DNA of 64,000 nt. Origin: Gymnogyps californianus. Its lineage: Eukaryota; Chordata; Aves; Accipitriformes; Cathartidae. A program made the translations under genes and the position numbers. This document shows, piece after piece, positions 48,105 to 63,367 of the stretch; the stretch's first letter is position 1; the number at the start of each line of letters is the position of its first letter. The notes beneath the pieces were generated by a model. The model was not told the DNA's origin. It did no database searches and was given only the letters and a program-made list of their open reading frames with translations. The stretch is from contig NC_059500.1 in assembly GCF_018139145.2 (NCBI RefSeq), forward strand, positions 46,398,072-46,462,071, in the 5' to 3' direction.

Positions 48105-51100
48105 AAAAGAAACACTAAAATAGAGGATTCCACTTAATCATCTCGGAGTAATCATTCCAGCAAAATCTATCAGAATAAGCAGGAAGGTTATTTTATCCAG
48201 AACAGCTTCCTTCACATTTCCCTCTTTCTTTCTCCCTAACCACAAGAAAAAGAAATAAGAGAAGTAGCTATGCTGTGGCAACACTGATGGCCCCCTCATG
48301 TTTCCGGAACTTCTGTCCTCTAATTCTAAAAAGAACCCCAAAACCCAGAAGATTGATTAGGGATGGCATTTATAGCAGCTGGTTCTCCCATGGGATTAGC
48401 ACATGGAAGTCCCCAAAGGAGCGTAAAGCACTGACAGAGGACTGCGTCCTATTCCCAGGCAGGTCAGCAGAGGTTTTCTTCCTCTTGCAAGCCTGAACCT
48501 AAACAGTTTCTGTGAGCCATGCCCTGGAAAAGGCAGGTGGGAAGCACTGAACATTGCCGCAGACCGGCTTTAGTGGGAGAACCCCTCGCAGAGGTGCCCT
48601 GCTTGGACCTCAGTATGATCTGAAGTAACCCTCATTGGGTCACTGGTGTCACCAAAGCACATCAGACTAAGTGTGCAAAGGAAATTGCACGGAAATCCAC
48701 CGAGACCTCTCTATCTTTGTATCTGAGCTGCTTGCCATTGTAAATGGCCTAGTAGATGTTTTTCATCTTTAGAATGTATGATTTCATATATGTAAGCACT
48801 CAAATTCTCTTCTGAAATCCCAGTAAAAACCCCCACACTCTACTGCATCTTCATAAAGTCATCTGCTTTAATTCAGAATGAACTCAGAATCGCAAATCAT
48901 GGATGCCATTAACATAAACAGCTTCACTTACTAACAAGTTTGTGTCAGAACAACTTCATAAGCTACCCTTGGCTCTAAAGAATTTAGTCCCATGTCATCT
49001 CCTATTTCCTGCAATACTATTTGTACTTTACTAAAGATGAAATAATGCGCTTTCTAAACCAAACAGATCTCTTGCTTAATCCCCTTCAGATCCCTTTGCA
49101 AAACATCTGCTCTTCCCTGCACAAACCCTCAGGAGTTTTTTTTTGCCCACAAACCCACAGTTTCTCACTTGATCATCACCTTCTCATCCACTTTACAAGA
49201 AACAAACCTATCACAGGTCTCCTAAGCCCCTTTGAGACTGTTTCTGCAATGCTGTAACCCTGCGGTTGAGCAGATAGGTAACGTTTCTTCAAGAATGTGA
49301 AGACCATGGCTTATTAATGTTAGTATTTATTACACCTGACACACAAAATTACAGTGAAAATGGATATACTTGAATAAATCAATCCTGGAGTGACAATTTT
49401 TTTCCAAATATTTGGCTTAAAAAGAAAGCAATAAAAACCCAAGAGCACTCATTATGGTAAGTAAATGGTAGATAAGTTTTGTTTATTACTGTTATGAAGT
49501 ATTAACAAGACAAACCTTCTGATATTAAACTTTGGAAATACTATCAAGATCATTGTCAGGAAAGGACCTAGCAGTTTCAAAACTGGAGTAGATGTTCTGG
49601 TGGGCTAAAGACCAAGGAGGATAACTATCTCTTTACATAAATGCATGACATCAATCCAGCCCCACAGTCCCTGAATCATTAGAGTAGCCACCAGGTGGGA
49701 CTTGCAGTAGGTTCTCTGCAGCCAGACTCTGTGTATATTCTTATTTGCATAATCATAGCTACTTGGCAGTCCTGTAGCAGTACTACTATGTTTCATCACG
49801 TGGCTTTAATTTAGTTTGCCAACACTTTCATTGTTCGTATCAGCATGTTTTAAAATACATTGTCTTTTTCCCCTGTATAACTCTAACCACAGGACAGGTG
49901 GTTTCTACTCCCTCAGGGTGTTCTCAAGTAAAATTAGCTCATGGCAGAACTCTCCGCAGCTGATGGAGATCCAGGAATAGCATAACTTTATGGCACAATT
50001 CCCTGTCGTATGGAGAGATTTCCTTCCTCCACATAGAACTAACAAATATATTTAACAAAGCATACATCCACACAGAAAATAAACCATAATTCAACCAGTG
50101 GGTTTGCAAGATGTCATAATTCACACCAATAACAGAGAGAATGAAAAACCAATTGCAATGAAAGTTTATTGCTTCTAATATTATTATTGATTTTCCAAAG
50201 TGTTTCAAAAAGATCTTATTTAGCATTTCTGAGGACAGATTTTAATTTACAAGAGAGAATAGTAAGCTTTCTAAAGCTATTTCATATTTCAATGTATAAA
50301 GAAATTATTTGTTTTAGAGAAACCACTGAAAGACACTTAGTAAGTCCAGTTCCACATTTTCTGGTGTGCAGTTTTTAAAGGAATAAATGCAACAGCTCTG
50401 CAGAGGGGCATGTCTGATGAAATCGTCCTTTGGCTTTCCCCCCACCCCCCCTTTAAATCTTTAAGTTTGCTTATCAACTAATGCTTTTACAGAAGTGGAA
50501 ATATGTCCCCCAAGTACCATCTGGGAGACCTCTGAGTATCACCATCAGTAGAAGTCTGCCTCAAAACCATTTACTGAACAGTAGGGAAAGGTTTCTAAAT
50601 ACTGTTTAGAAAGATTGTGTTTGAAGTGAAGGACACATGATGGAAGCCAAAAGAAAGACCAACTTTAAGTAAAACAAATGAAGAAGGAAACATTGAAGAT
50701 GTCATGGACCAAAATTACTTGTTAAAGAACAAAACACACTTTTTTTAGGAAAGGAACAATCCATGGGATTTTTTGTCGTCATTATTTTAGTTTCATATTT
50801 ATTTGAATCTGCTGAAGTAAATGGAATAACAGCATAAGATTTTTCCAGAAAGCCTTCAGAGATGAACTGACCTTGTTCACTTACAGTCATGTGGTGTGAA
50901 ATCCAGCAATTACATGTACTGTGATATAAGTCGCACATCAGGTATATGCAGATTAAAGCACTTCACCACTTACCTTGATTTTGATATGGGAATGACTAGT
51001 TTTGCAAAACTAGTACAAGAAGTTTACTATATGGGAAGAGGGATTGCAGCTAGAAAAGTATTCACAAGAACCTTGTAAAATAACGCTGTCCACAGAACTA

Positions 51101-54100
51101 GAAAATTATTCTTAATGCTGTTGTTTGTTATTGCATGCAGTAGACATGTTTATGCTGGAACAATGATGAACTTTTCAGCAAAGGGAGACACAAAATGTTA
51201 TGTGCTCTATCATGTTGCATTAGATTTAGGTCATTTCTGTCTTCTTTCTGAATTTAACCTGGTGAATTTATTTGAATTGCTTCTTCCCATAACAGCCAAA
51301 ACATCAGGATCTGGTGTCTTCTGAAAACAGAAGTGTATTGCTTAGGGGGAAATATGTAACATCATGAACCAGAAACATTGCAATAGCAGGAGAGAGATGA
51401 TAGTGGAAGTGGACCGAAAGCATGGCAATGGCCATCCTTCTTATGAGGCCCTGCTAGCACAAAGAAAGCAGATAGAGCAAGAGTTATTGCTTCGTGTCTC
51501 AATATCATGATTTCTTTCACTACAGCCAACTCTCGTCCATAGGTGTTGAATGGGATCACGTTATTACAAGTCAACTAGTGATATTTCCACTGAAGAAGGA
51601 GTGACCAAATCCTGGAAAACACAATAATGACAGGAGGTTGAAGGTTGGAAATTTGCTAGCATGTCTCTTCCCTGGAGACCCCACAGGCAACTCCTGCAGC
51701 CTCAGAAACATCTGGACACAGAAAGAAGCCAGGGCATCTGATGGAGGTGCTGAGTGAGTGCACTCGTGCTTTGGAGGTAGGGAAAGGCTGCCAGCTTAAC
51801 CCTGTCAAAGAAAAGCTCAGCAGAATCCCAGTTTGCTTTATTCCAGCTGTGAAAAACTGAGTTGCAGCTTTCAATGACTGTGTAGAGAAGGCATTTTCCA
51901 CATTCCTGCATCAACGTTGTAGATCTGCTTTGGTATTTTGATGGAGGAGTGGGTGCACGGAGAAATATATGTACAGGACTATAGCCTGCTTTCAGTACCA
52001 AAGCTCCTACTGTGCCCTAACTCCCACACAAATAAATCCTCTTACATCAGTACGGACGTACAGAGTTCAACATCAGGGCAGAATCCAGCTGTGGGTTTCT
52101 ATGCTTCATAATAATGTGACTGTGTTGGGGTACTGCAAGAGAACGACAATGCTGAAGCCTTTGCGAATCAAGTTTCAGCATGAAAACACACATGTATCCT
52201 CCCTATTCTGGAGAAGCAGAGTTGGGATTTGCAGGGTATCTTGTCTGGAGCTCTTATGCAATCAGATGGTATGCATTTGCCATCGTGGCCTTGTTTTGCA
52301 GTGAAAGCAAGCCCTTGGTGGGAAAGGAAGTGAGAGCGAATAATAAAATCTACCTCTAAAAATAAGATCAGCTTTACAATAGGCCTTTTGCTCTTACACT
52401 GTTTATATAGGCAAATTACTTGGCAGACTCTGCTCTGACAGCACAGAAGCAAGATTTAGCCTGCTATTTCTGAGCCACTTATTCATCACAGGAGCTTTAT
52501 TAAAAATGTACTTTCCATTCTTCTGCAAACAAATACAAAAATCTGGTCTCTGAAGATATCAGAGCCATTCATTTTTGAAGCTGGCAGCACTGACTTGGAG
52601 AGAAGAAGTTATGTATTATCATTTTTTTCAGGGCAAACTTTTCTTTTTATCCCCTGGAAATAATGAAATATTAAACATCATATAAAAAAAGGTAAAATGT
52701 TTTGAAGGGAAGAGAAAGCAAATCACACAGTCTGACTCGAATTCACCACAGGGAATCTTTCTGATGCTGTGGAGAAGCATAAGAGAGTGCTGTCAATGCA
52801 CATCCACAGGCTACTCCTCCCATGCAGACTCAATACTAAAGAATTCAGCGTTTCTAGGAAAATAACTTCTATGCCATATGAGCAATGTATGTAATGCACT
52901 ACCAGCACAGCAGTCCCTGGCTGGTGGTTCAGCCATGTTACACATTCAGAACAGATTCACCTCATATTTCTCCAGAAACCATCACTGCCTAATTTCAGCT
53001 GGCTTTGCCTGGTATAGCTCTGAGGCAGGACAGCAGAAAAGTTACCCCTTGACTTGGATGCTCCTGCTTGTTTGTTGAACACCACCATCCCTGCTTGGCA
53101 CAACATTGTTATCTACAGACATAGCAAGAGTTTTCCAATATGATCAGGTTTTGGGGGGGGTTTTTTGGTCATTTTTATGTTTAGGCTTAAATTTTACTCT
53201 TATGATTAGAGAAACCCCAATGATCAGGGAAATGCTAAACAGACAATTACAGCTGTTTGAACACCTAGTACCTTTATGCATTTCTTTACTAACAAGTGTA
53301 CTAACACGACACCTCCACCAACACCTCAGAGACAGGACCCAGAGCACAGAAAATGCCAATTTCCTCTTCCTCCCCAAGTGAGTCAGAGTTACAGTAACAC
53401 CTTGTTCAATGCAGTATACAGAAAAAAACCCCACCTAGTATTTAATAGCCCTTGAAAGGTCTTGCTTCTTATCAGTGAGGAACAAAGGCTTCATTCTACA
53501 GCCTAGCTTAAAGTGTTTCTAACCTGAGGTACAGAAAACATAATGTAAGATTCATTAAAATACTTAGACTGCCTTAACCGCAAACTATCTATCTATGGAC
53601 TAATTTGAGAAGAAGGGCAAGGAGTCTTTCACAGATGTCTGTTTAAAGGGACTAAGGTCTCATCCCAACAGTTCTTCTGGATAGAACCATGCTGACATAC
53701 AGGCAGAAGATGGGGAGATAGTGAGACTGTGGGTGGTGCTATCTCTCCTCCCAGCTGCAAGAGACTGGGACATCTCTGCCACCTCCAAGGAGGAACGGCA
53801 GAGCCAGGCAGCACGCAGCAGCCCCAAGACCGCAGCTCTGCCTCTGCAGGGCTGCATGAGGGCAGGGATCCCTCCATGCCACGGCTGCCTGCAGAGCCAG
53901 ATCTCCCTGGCTCCGTCGCATTGGTCCCATGGGAGGCATGTACATCACTGGTGTGAATAAAGCCTCAGATTTACCCCTGTCACAACATCCATAGGAGAAA
54001 GACCAGAGAGCAACCCACAGATACCAACAGAAAAAAATGTTACACATAGAGCTCGAACACTGCCTTCAGTTGCTAGACAGCTCTACTACTGATTTGTAAA

Positions 54101-57100
54101 TATGATCAGAGGCAGAGAGGACAGAGTTGGCGTATTAAAACCTGGAAAAATAGTTAGATATTTTCCTTATAACTGCAAGGATGTAAATGCACAAAGCATT
54201 AAGGCAACAGAAATAGGGCTTTGAAAGCATCATCAGAAACCTAGGAGGCGTATTGTTAACAAACTTTGTGCCACTACCTTTTCCATAGTATTAATATTTC
54301 TACTGCTGTAGATTTGTGATCTCTCTTTAGGCTCCATTGTAAGTGGAATTCAATGTCTATATCCTACAAATATGATCTATAAATTAAGCCAAATTTCAAG
54401 GTCCTTCTTTAGATGGACTTTTCATATGTGCATATTTGGCTTTACAAAAATAATTCTTTTCAAGGTTTGAAATAAGTGTGATCTGATATGAATTTTAAAT
54501 ACTTGATTTCAAAATGTTCAGTTGGTATTAACAAGTTCCAGCTGGTCATATAAATCACAATGTATATTTCTTATTCAACTGGATGAGCAGAGCTTACCCA
54601 GTTATTGGGTTTATGATAACATATACTTAGAAGATCTGAGCCAAAATCTTGCTAGTTATTGGTAGGATAGCAACTGGACGATCAATTTATTGGCTTTTCT
54701 GTTTTTCCAAGAGCACTATGGCTATTAAAAATTAATGGCCTGAATGTCTGCAGAAAGCAGACATTTTTATTTGAGGTTGTATCTTACACAGTATTAAAGG
54801 CAAAACAAACCCATTCAGTTCTCACCCAGTTTTGGTTTGAACCAGCTTGTTTTAACTTGGTTGCAGTTCTGGAGAGAATGTGTTGATGTGAAGAGGGGAA
54901 ATAGTACTGGAATAAGCCTCCTTCCCTTCCCAAATTCATGGAAGAACAAGAGCATAGGTACTGTGTTGGGGCTGATGAGGCCACTGGAGGCAGTAAGAGC
55001 CAGGCAAGAGAAAGCTGGCAACAGCCCAGCGCACACAGACGCTGGCTGTTCAGAGCACAGTTTTCCATAAATGGTACAATGTCCAGTAAACAAAACCTTT
55101 GAAAGAGGACACTGAAGCCAGTGGGCCAACATCCTCCCATGCTAACTTGGGGCTGCCATCCTCTGGAGAACTGCTCTTTCCCTAGGCCCCCTCAGGAGCT
55201 TAGACGGCTGAGCAAACTCTCTCATTTACTTGTTAATACAAGTATAATTCTAAAACCAAATAATTTTAACACTAAAATTATATCTCTTAAGAAAAAAATG
55301 CATTGGTTTGTTAACCTATCTACATCCTATTCCCCCCTCCCCTGACTGAAGTAGGACTTCTTATAATCCTGTAGGATAAACTGTAATAGTATGGTGACCA
55401 TACAGATTCACAGAAAAACAATTATATGTGTGGTAATGTTGGAAAGCTCATTCCATCTGTTAATTCATCTCATTTACTTGGAAGACAAGAGTAGCAACTG
55501 GGAACCTGGTTCCTTATCGCTGTAGTGATTCTGTATAAAAGGACATAGCAGATAAGGAAAACATGCCCTAATACAGCAGGAGCCTGCCATTTGGCCTTCT
55601 CAAGAGATACTTATCTATCTGCATACTGAGTAGCTGGATTAAAGGTCAGCAATGATCGATGTGGCACTGAGTCACCATTAAGAGAAGCCTATTAAACACA
55701 GCTAATAAGGGGAAAAAGCAGGACCTATTCCTCACCATTCTTAAATTTTGGGACTTTCTACCAATAGTAAAGCAAAAGGGGCACCTCCAAACAGATCCTG
55801 GATGTGTGTGATTTCACACTCATTGTTTCATCTTTATCATTGCATTTAGTATTTGTTGCCTGCTGTGAGGGAAGTGTCAGATATCCAACCAAGGGGCAGG
55901 CACGAAGTTGAGCACTACATTTCAGGGTACCTGTGAGCAAACAGCCCCTGGAGAGCAGACAGAAGTGTAGTCAAAATCAATAGCAAATGACGTATATGAA
56001 TCAATTTATTTATCAAATATTTGTGATTTATGAGAGCAACTGGAGAAACAAAGTTCATTAGTTTGCAAATGATCTAAAAGCTTAAGCTTGTAGGATACTT
56101 TATCCAGAACTGGTCAGATCTGTCCTGCTAAAGATATAGCCCTGATTCTATATATTTAACAGGATGCTTTTCATAGGTTTCTTTCTTATAAAAATAGACA
56201 ACAGAAACAACAAACGTCAGAGGCAAATTTCTTGTAGTGCCACAGCTTTCCAGACAGGCTAGTTTGGCTGTCAGTACAGTTGATGGTGAAAATCCCACAA
56301 GACTTCAAGAGACATCAGATGATTCAGGACTGAGCACTTTCTAATTTATACCGAACCTCAGTCTGGAAGCTCTGTGTGTGTATGTGCACTACCTGCTATT
56401 GCTTTTAAAGGCCTATGTATGTCCTTCATGTTCAGTCTGCTATAAGCACTACTGCACTTTCACTAACATGTTTCTAAAATGTTAATCAGTACTTATCACT
56501 GCAGTAAATATATGGCATGCTGATGCCTGAGATAAATTTGTTAATAATAAACAAAGTTATATCAAGGATTAATGTTTTAATTAGGATTTCTGTTCTCTGT
56601 TTTGAGCCCTCTGTAACTTAAAATGGTCTCATCAAGCTCCATGTCATTATGTATTCTATAGCGTATATTTTCTAACCCATATTTCACGCTCTTCTCTCTT
56701 CCCTTACCTACTTTGTTGGATGTCTCACATTCTGAATAAATATACTCTTTCTTGATTCATTGCATAGCACCAAGAATAATGAAAACAAGTCATAAAAGTC
56801 ATCTTCCAGTCATTACCCAAAAGGCAATAGCAAAGACAGCTGACATATTATTAATGAAAATGTGATTAAAAAGAAGAGGCAAGATAATATAGATATAATT
56901 GTGCTAGATATTTGCAGGTAAGATACAGTAAAATGTGTTTATACTCACTTATACTAGTAAGGGAGGCAGAAGGGTAGACAAGCCATCTTTAAAAGTGACA
57001 GAGGATATCTCCTTTTGAAAACTTTGACTGGCTTTAGCTATTTTGTTTTGTTACACTTAGTAAATTCCCCTTCTGACAATTTCAGTCTCTCTACCACAGT

Positions 57101-60100
57101 AATAAAACTAAATATATTCAGGTTTATGTGATACATTAAAGGGTGACAGGTGCAAGACAATATTAGGTAATTGTACAGTGATATGAAAACACAACAAACC
57201 TTTAGTGAAATAATTCACAGATTGTTTGAAATAAAATTCAGCTTATTCCTTTCCTGTCAAATTATGAAGGGGACTGACAAGAACATGCCAAATTCTGATT
57301 TCCTGGAACAATATTGCACAACTTAAGGGTTTTGCAAGCTACTTCCTTTGCCAATGACCAATTATTTAATTTAGTGCTGTTTGTCTATCCTAATATTTTG
57401 GTGCAGGTTCTTACTGCAAGCTGTATCTCTTGACTTGTGATGTCCCTGCCCTGCCACACCACAACTGCCATCATGTGCTTCAACTTACCTCCTCTGCCTA
57501 GCTTAGCACAAAAGTCCATCATACTGCATCCCAAATGGCATGGCCCAACAACAGCATGGCAGGATTTGCAGCTGTACCTACACAAAACCTAATGCTGAAT
57601 TTTTAATATGGGCTAATACATTTATTGCAAAAAATCAGTGCTGATCTGCTGCATGAGGTGGCACCAGAGCGGCTGGCCCCCCTCTTCTCAGAGTGCAGTT
57701 TGTTTCCAGTGCCCTTTCCAGACCAGTTAGCACATTTTGATGACATCTTTTTCATAGCTGGACTATATAGCATTTCTCCCTGAAATACGAGTCTGTTGCC
57801 AGGCCAGTGCTGGCAACACTGGCAATAGTAATGCTATACTGGGAAAAGAGAGTAGGAAGATAGAAAGACCTTCAAAAAAATCTAAAAGCAATAGACCTGT
57901 GGAGGTCTGGGGCTCTTTTAACTCACCCAGCTACTACCTAAGCCCTGGCCTCCACCAGTTTTACACATCTCTGCAGAACTCTCTTCAGCATTGGTGTTTC
58001 AGTAGGTGGCACTCTGTCCTTGGAGTCTGCCTGGAGCCCAGCATGGGCTTCCAGCCGATGAGAAAGCCAGCTCTACCTCAATCCCTTAGCTATTGTAAAG
58101 GGTTGCTGTGGCCAGTACTGCAGTGTCCCTCGTCCCCCGCTCAGCTTTTCTGTCCCTCCAGCCTGGCCGTGCTGCCCTCTAGGAGGGCTGAAATTTGGTG
58201 GTCAGTGGAGCAATCTGTCTGAAACCTGTATTAGTTTCGCAGAGGCAATGGACATCATTGTCATGTTCAGTAAGCAAACAGTTAACTTCTTAAAGCACTG
58301 CAAATCAGCTATAGAATTTCACAGGATTTTGTTATACACTACTCAGTTAGTATAAGAAAAAAACAAAGCCAACACATAGGAAGAAAAAAAAGTGCAGGCC
58401 AGGGTTCAATATTCAGCTTCAGTGGATATCTGGAAACCAAATTGTATTCATTTGGCTTTCCAGAAAGTACACCACAGAGGTAGTTGATGACAGTAACAGC
58501 TGGTGCCAAGGACAGAGAAACCCCCCCCAATGTAAATCAAGGGACAGGGTAGTTTGATCAGTAGGTGAGCGAACAGCTGTTTGTCTGCGGAGGTCGGTAC
58601 AGAAGGATCATTAACTTCTCCTTGAAGTGACTTTTTTGTACTCAGGAAACCTGGTCAGAGCATGATTACTGTTGGTACCACCCACTATGTTTTCTTTTGC
58701 TGTTTATCCCTGAAATTCATTTGCACTGGATGGATTTGCAGGCAAGCTGTTGTCCAAGCTCACAGGGACTCAGGACTACATTACAGTTTTGTGTGGATTT
58801 TTCAGCTACATTCAATGACACTATTGAAAACTCATTGATGAAGGGATTCAGCTGACATGTACAACAACAGAAAGTCTGCAGACACGGTTAATAAGAAAAC
58901 CAGGCAAAATCTGCACAACAAATACCCGATTAAAACTGTGTTTGGAAAATGACTGAACATTCATTTTAGTACTAAAATCTCATTCTAGAGGAAACACAGT
59001 ACAAAGGCAATCACTAGGTAAAGGCAGAACACTGTTTTCCATTTTCTTAGACGTGCTCATTTCTAATCTTGGCAAGTATCTCCTAAAGTAGCTTATTGAA
59101 ATGAAACTATGCTTGATGTTGTAATAGGGCAACATGGTAATTGCAATCAAATTTAAGAATTAACAATCATATTTTTACTATGAACTTGTTTCAGTACCGT
59201 AAGGCTTAATTTCTTCAACACTTGTTCTCAATGAAAGTTACAATTACTCAACCTTATTTTTTCCTGACCCCAAATAACTTACAGGCAATTGAAAATAAGT
59301 ATTTGTATTTATGAAAGAACACAAGGCTTGTAGGAGAAACAACTCCTTTCAGCAGCCCAAGGGGGCAGAGGGACCTCTCCAAAATATCACTCTGGTTGAA
59401 GTAGATTGGTAAATACTAGCAAGTTATCCAGAGAGCTATAGTCATAACTTTGCATTAAGAGACAGTTGGACAGAGAAGGCATGCACTAGAAGATTCACAC
59501 CCACCCCATCTGCTTCAGTCCTGCTCCTTACAAATACCAACATGAGTACATAGGTCCATCATTTGAACGGCCAGTTATTGTTTAGGAAATAACCAAGAAA
59601 GAAGTGGTATTTTCTTGTCTCTTTTTGAAGCATGAGGGATTGTCACAATCTCAGATCCCTCATGATGGGCAAGGGCGATCAGAAGAGCAGCCTTTTCTGT
59701 GCCTCCCTGCCATCACCATGACTTTTACATGCTGTTTAAAAGTCTGGAGAAGCTGTGCTCATCTGAGCTGAACACAGGCACCCCAACATCCTTAGGAGGG
59801 TCTTTCCTCCTCTCCAGCTGCTGCGTTAGAGCTGCATTACAGCTCACTCTTTTGCAGTTATTCTCACAAGGTAAGAAACCACAGACCTCTACCACTAGAT
59901 TTCTTAAGGAAAGGTGAAGAACACACCTTTTGTAAATAACAAATGAGCAAGGAACAAAGACTACCAGTCACCCAGGCAACCAGACCCACAAAAACACCAT
60001 TAGCAATTTTGGATGTTTGTAGTTACTTCAGATGCCTCCAAGTGTTTTTCAAAATCACTTGTTTTAAAGGAATAAAAAATTATGATCTCATGAGTAAATT

Positions 60101-63100
60101 GTTAAAGTGGCATGAACAGCTGGTGCAATACCTGTTAAAGAACCACAGAAGATGATTCTCCAAGTAGCCCTCTCAAAGAGCACATTTAACAGGAACCTGT
60201 GCTGAATGTCCAGCCAATAAAACAGGCTCCACAAATGTATGTAGGTTTGTGCCGCGTCAGGAGACCACTCCAAAAACTACAGAGATATGTGAACCTGATC
60301 TAAGCTGCTTATCACAGAAAGTTTGAAGGCTAGGGTTTTTTCTCCAGTAGTTTAACTTAGACCTAGCAAGACTGACTTCTCTCTGAATCTGCTCTCTTTG
60401 CATGCTTATCTCGTTTCTGTGCTTTCCCTTTCAACTTCTTAATCCTATTCCTGTTTTTTTTCTTCTTTTTTTCTATTTTTAACTCTCCTTGTAATCCATC
60501 TAACATAGTTTCACTTTACTAATAAGGAGTACCTCCTTATTCCTAATTCTAATTGATGCTATACACTGTTAAATTAGGGCAGTATCTAGAGCTTGTGGCC
60601 AAGCAGATCTACCTTTTGCTGCTACTGTGACTTAGGCTTTTGCCATCCCAATATACATACGAGCAATAAGGTGAGTGTGAGAGACACAAGCCTTCCCTCT
60701 GCTTCTTCAGTGTGGAACTTAGTCCAGTGAGATGGAGAAAACCGGGAGTCCTTCATAAAGGCACTGGCAGAGCAGGAATTGTTGCAGAGGGCCACAGATA
60801 CAAATCACCGTAAAAAAAACCAGCTTTTGAAGCTTCTAAAAGTAAATGTTATTTCCCTCCTTTTCATGGCTATTACAATCGCCTGATTTCCATTTGGTTA
60901 CAGGGAGTTTCAGATTCACTATCTATCTCATAACTTAAGTTTTTGTTGTCATTTTTCCTGCACTGTACAGATCACTAAAGAGACCAAGTGGGGTATATGA
61001 AAACATTCCTTGAAACCTCACTTAGAGGACTGTTAAATCTCTCTCTGTGGAATACAACCTGATGGTCTGGCAACGATCAAATGCTCCTGCAATGAGCAAC
61101 ACTTGGTGCCTTCCTGGCCCAGTGGTCACAAGTAAAGGATCAGTAAGCAGAGAGCAGATGGAAACCTCAATGTTCACAGTACATCAGAAATTCATGCCAG
61201 AACTTCCTCCCTTCTCTCTTTTAATTTTTATTAAAGCTGCTGCATTTTTAGTAGTTTGTTGCTGTCATTTTATAATTATATTTATCTTCACATAATGTTA
61301 ATCAGATTTTTTTAAAAATCTCCTTTTGGATCTGCATTTCTAGAATTAATATACAAGATTCATACTAGCGATATGTATTTATATAAGGCATCAGATGGAA
61401 GGATTTTGCTCCTCAATCTTTGCCTGTTTTATTAGTCTGATAGAGCTAGAGAAGAGATACCACAGCTCATACAAACCTTGCTTGTATTTATAAAACAGTT
61501 AAAAGAAAAAATCTCCAGAAGTCATCTATCCTTTAGCTGTCCTATTTTTCTGTGAACATTCTGGTCTCTTAATATTACGCAAAGGAGAAATAAAAACTCA
61601 TAAAAATTAAGTCACAAAAAAGAGTCTCAAATAATGTTAAGAGTTTTACTTAAGCCTGCACAAAGTTCAAGATATTTCATTTGCCCTCGAGACACCCCAT
61701 TGTGCAAGCACTTCCACAGAATGAGGACTCTTACAGACCATACATGCCACGGTATCTACCCTAAACCCTACATTTTCCCCCTCCTGCTCTCCCCTTTCAA
61801 ATTTAATTTGGGCTTTCAAAGTTGTCTTTTGAATAGGCATGGGGGGACACGGGGAGGGAGAGGCGATTCACTTGCTAGTTTTGTAATGGTCTTTGTTCCC
61901 ATTCATATTGTTCTGTAATGACGCATACTATGAACTCTCAGTAATCCTGGAACCAGCGTTTCAGCCCAGGCTACACCCTTCCACTGGTCAGAAAACAGCA
62001 TCATCATGTTAAACACATTCATGTAAACCAAATGGTGGGGCAAAAGACAATGACAAATAAACAAAGGAAAAAAATGAATTAGAGAGTGGTTTCAATGAAT
62101 AGCGTTAAGTATGAAAGGCAAGTTTTCCTCCTGGCATAATTCTTTAATACTAATCGGTGGTGGTTTATGACCAGATCACAATGGATATTTTTGTATATCT
62201 GAACTGAGAAGAGAGAAGCATGCCTATAGGGAGGAGCATCAGCACACATGCACGCAAGCTCGTACTGTGTGTTTCCTTCTTTCACTGGTGAGTACACAGG
62301 TCCTGGATGTAGATGCAATGCAGCATATCCCAGATCATTAATGCCAACATGAACAACACATACCTCTAGAGGAAAGGTAGTTAGGGGAAGTGGTTTACAC
62401 TGCCCAGGCTACTGCTGTTGCTCTTAGGCAAGTCAAATAGTAGCTGTGGAACTCAAATTTTTCCTCTCTAAAACAAGAACATCTCATATACTTTGACACT
62501 TAGGAATCTGACAATCATAAGGGGATTTGAAAATTTAGGATAAAAAATAAAGCATCTCACAGATTTTTATTCACAGCATATTACATTAGACATTTCCAAA
62601 GATCTGATTATCTTCTTATCACATACCCATTTTCCAGCCGGAATACCTACGCCATATCACTTCACACCTGTGGAATGACTAATGGGGGCACAGCATGCCT
62701 GCTGCCTTCCAGCCAGGTTGGAGTGCATTACTCTTGAATTCTCATTACGTTTGTTTTGATTTGTGTTTTGGGTTTATACACATATGTAACATATGCCCAC
62801 TGCTTCAAAGTCCAGTAAGACCAACCCCAGAAGTCATTTGGACTGTAGTGAGCAGCAGCTCAACCAATTAGATGCAATCTAGTATGCTGTATCTTTCTGT
62901 ATCTTATAGACACTAAGGATAAGCTTCTTTGACAATTGTTCTGTTTCCCTCTACTGTTCCCTCTGTTCTAGTGTTATTTGCTCTCCTAGTTGGGCACAGA
63001 CATATCCCATTTCAATATGTATTAACCTCACAGGGAGTAGAAAGATATACAAAAGGAGAACCATTTGGTGCAGAAATAGTCACCTGCTTCTTAATTAGAA

Positions 63101-63353
63101 GACCAACTGTCCAAACAAAAGAATGAATTGCATGGCTGGTTTACTGTGATAGAGTGAAAGGAAGCCTCAATTTACATGATTTACAAAGAAGATGACACCC
63201 CTGCTACAGCCTACTTATTTGCAGCATGTAATCAGGAGATGACAAGGTCAGATTTTTACACAATGACGAAAATTTGGGGATTTTTTCCCTCTCTTCTTTT
63301 TTTGCATCTTTAGGGATTACTAAAATCTTAAACTTCTCAGACTATGTATGTTT

Positions 63354-63367
63354 AAAAAAAAAAAAAA
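63354..63367. repeat. Poly-A run (A14)
   Basis: Homopolymer between GTTT and GGTAAAAAC. Confidence 0.85.

Noticed and set aside
49939..50226. 95-codon minus-strand frame rich in aromatic residues
   Set aside because: Composition is what AT-rich random DNA gives. No usable acceptor in phase, no known domain.
57899..58222. 107-codon frame in a locally GC-rich stretch
   Set aside because: GC-rich DNA has fewer stops, so long frames are expected. No family resemblance and no splice signals that decide a start or end.
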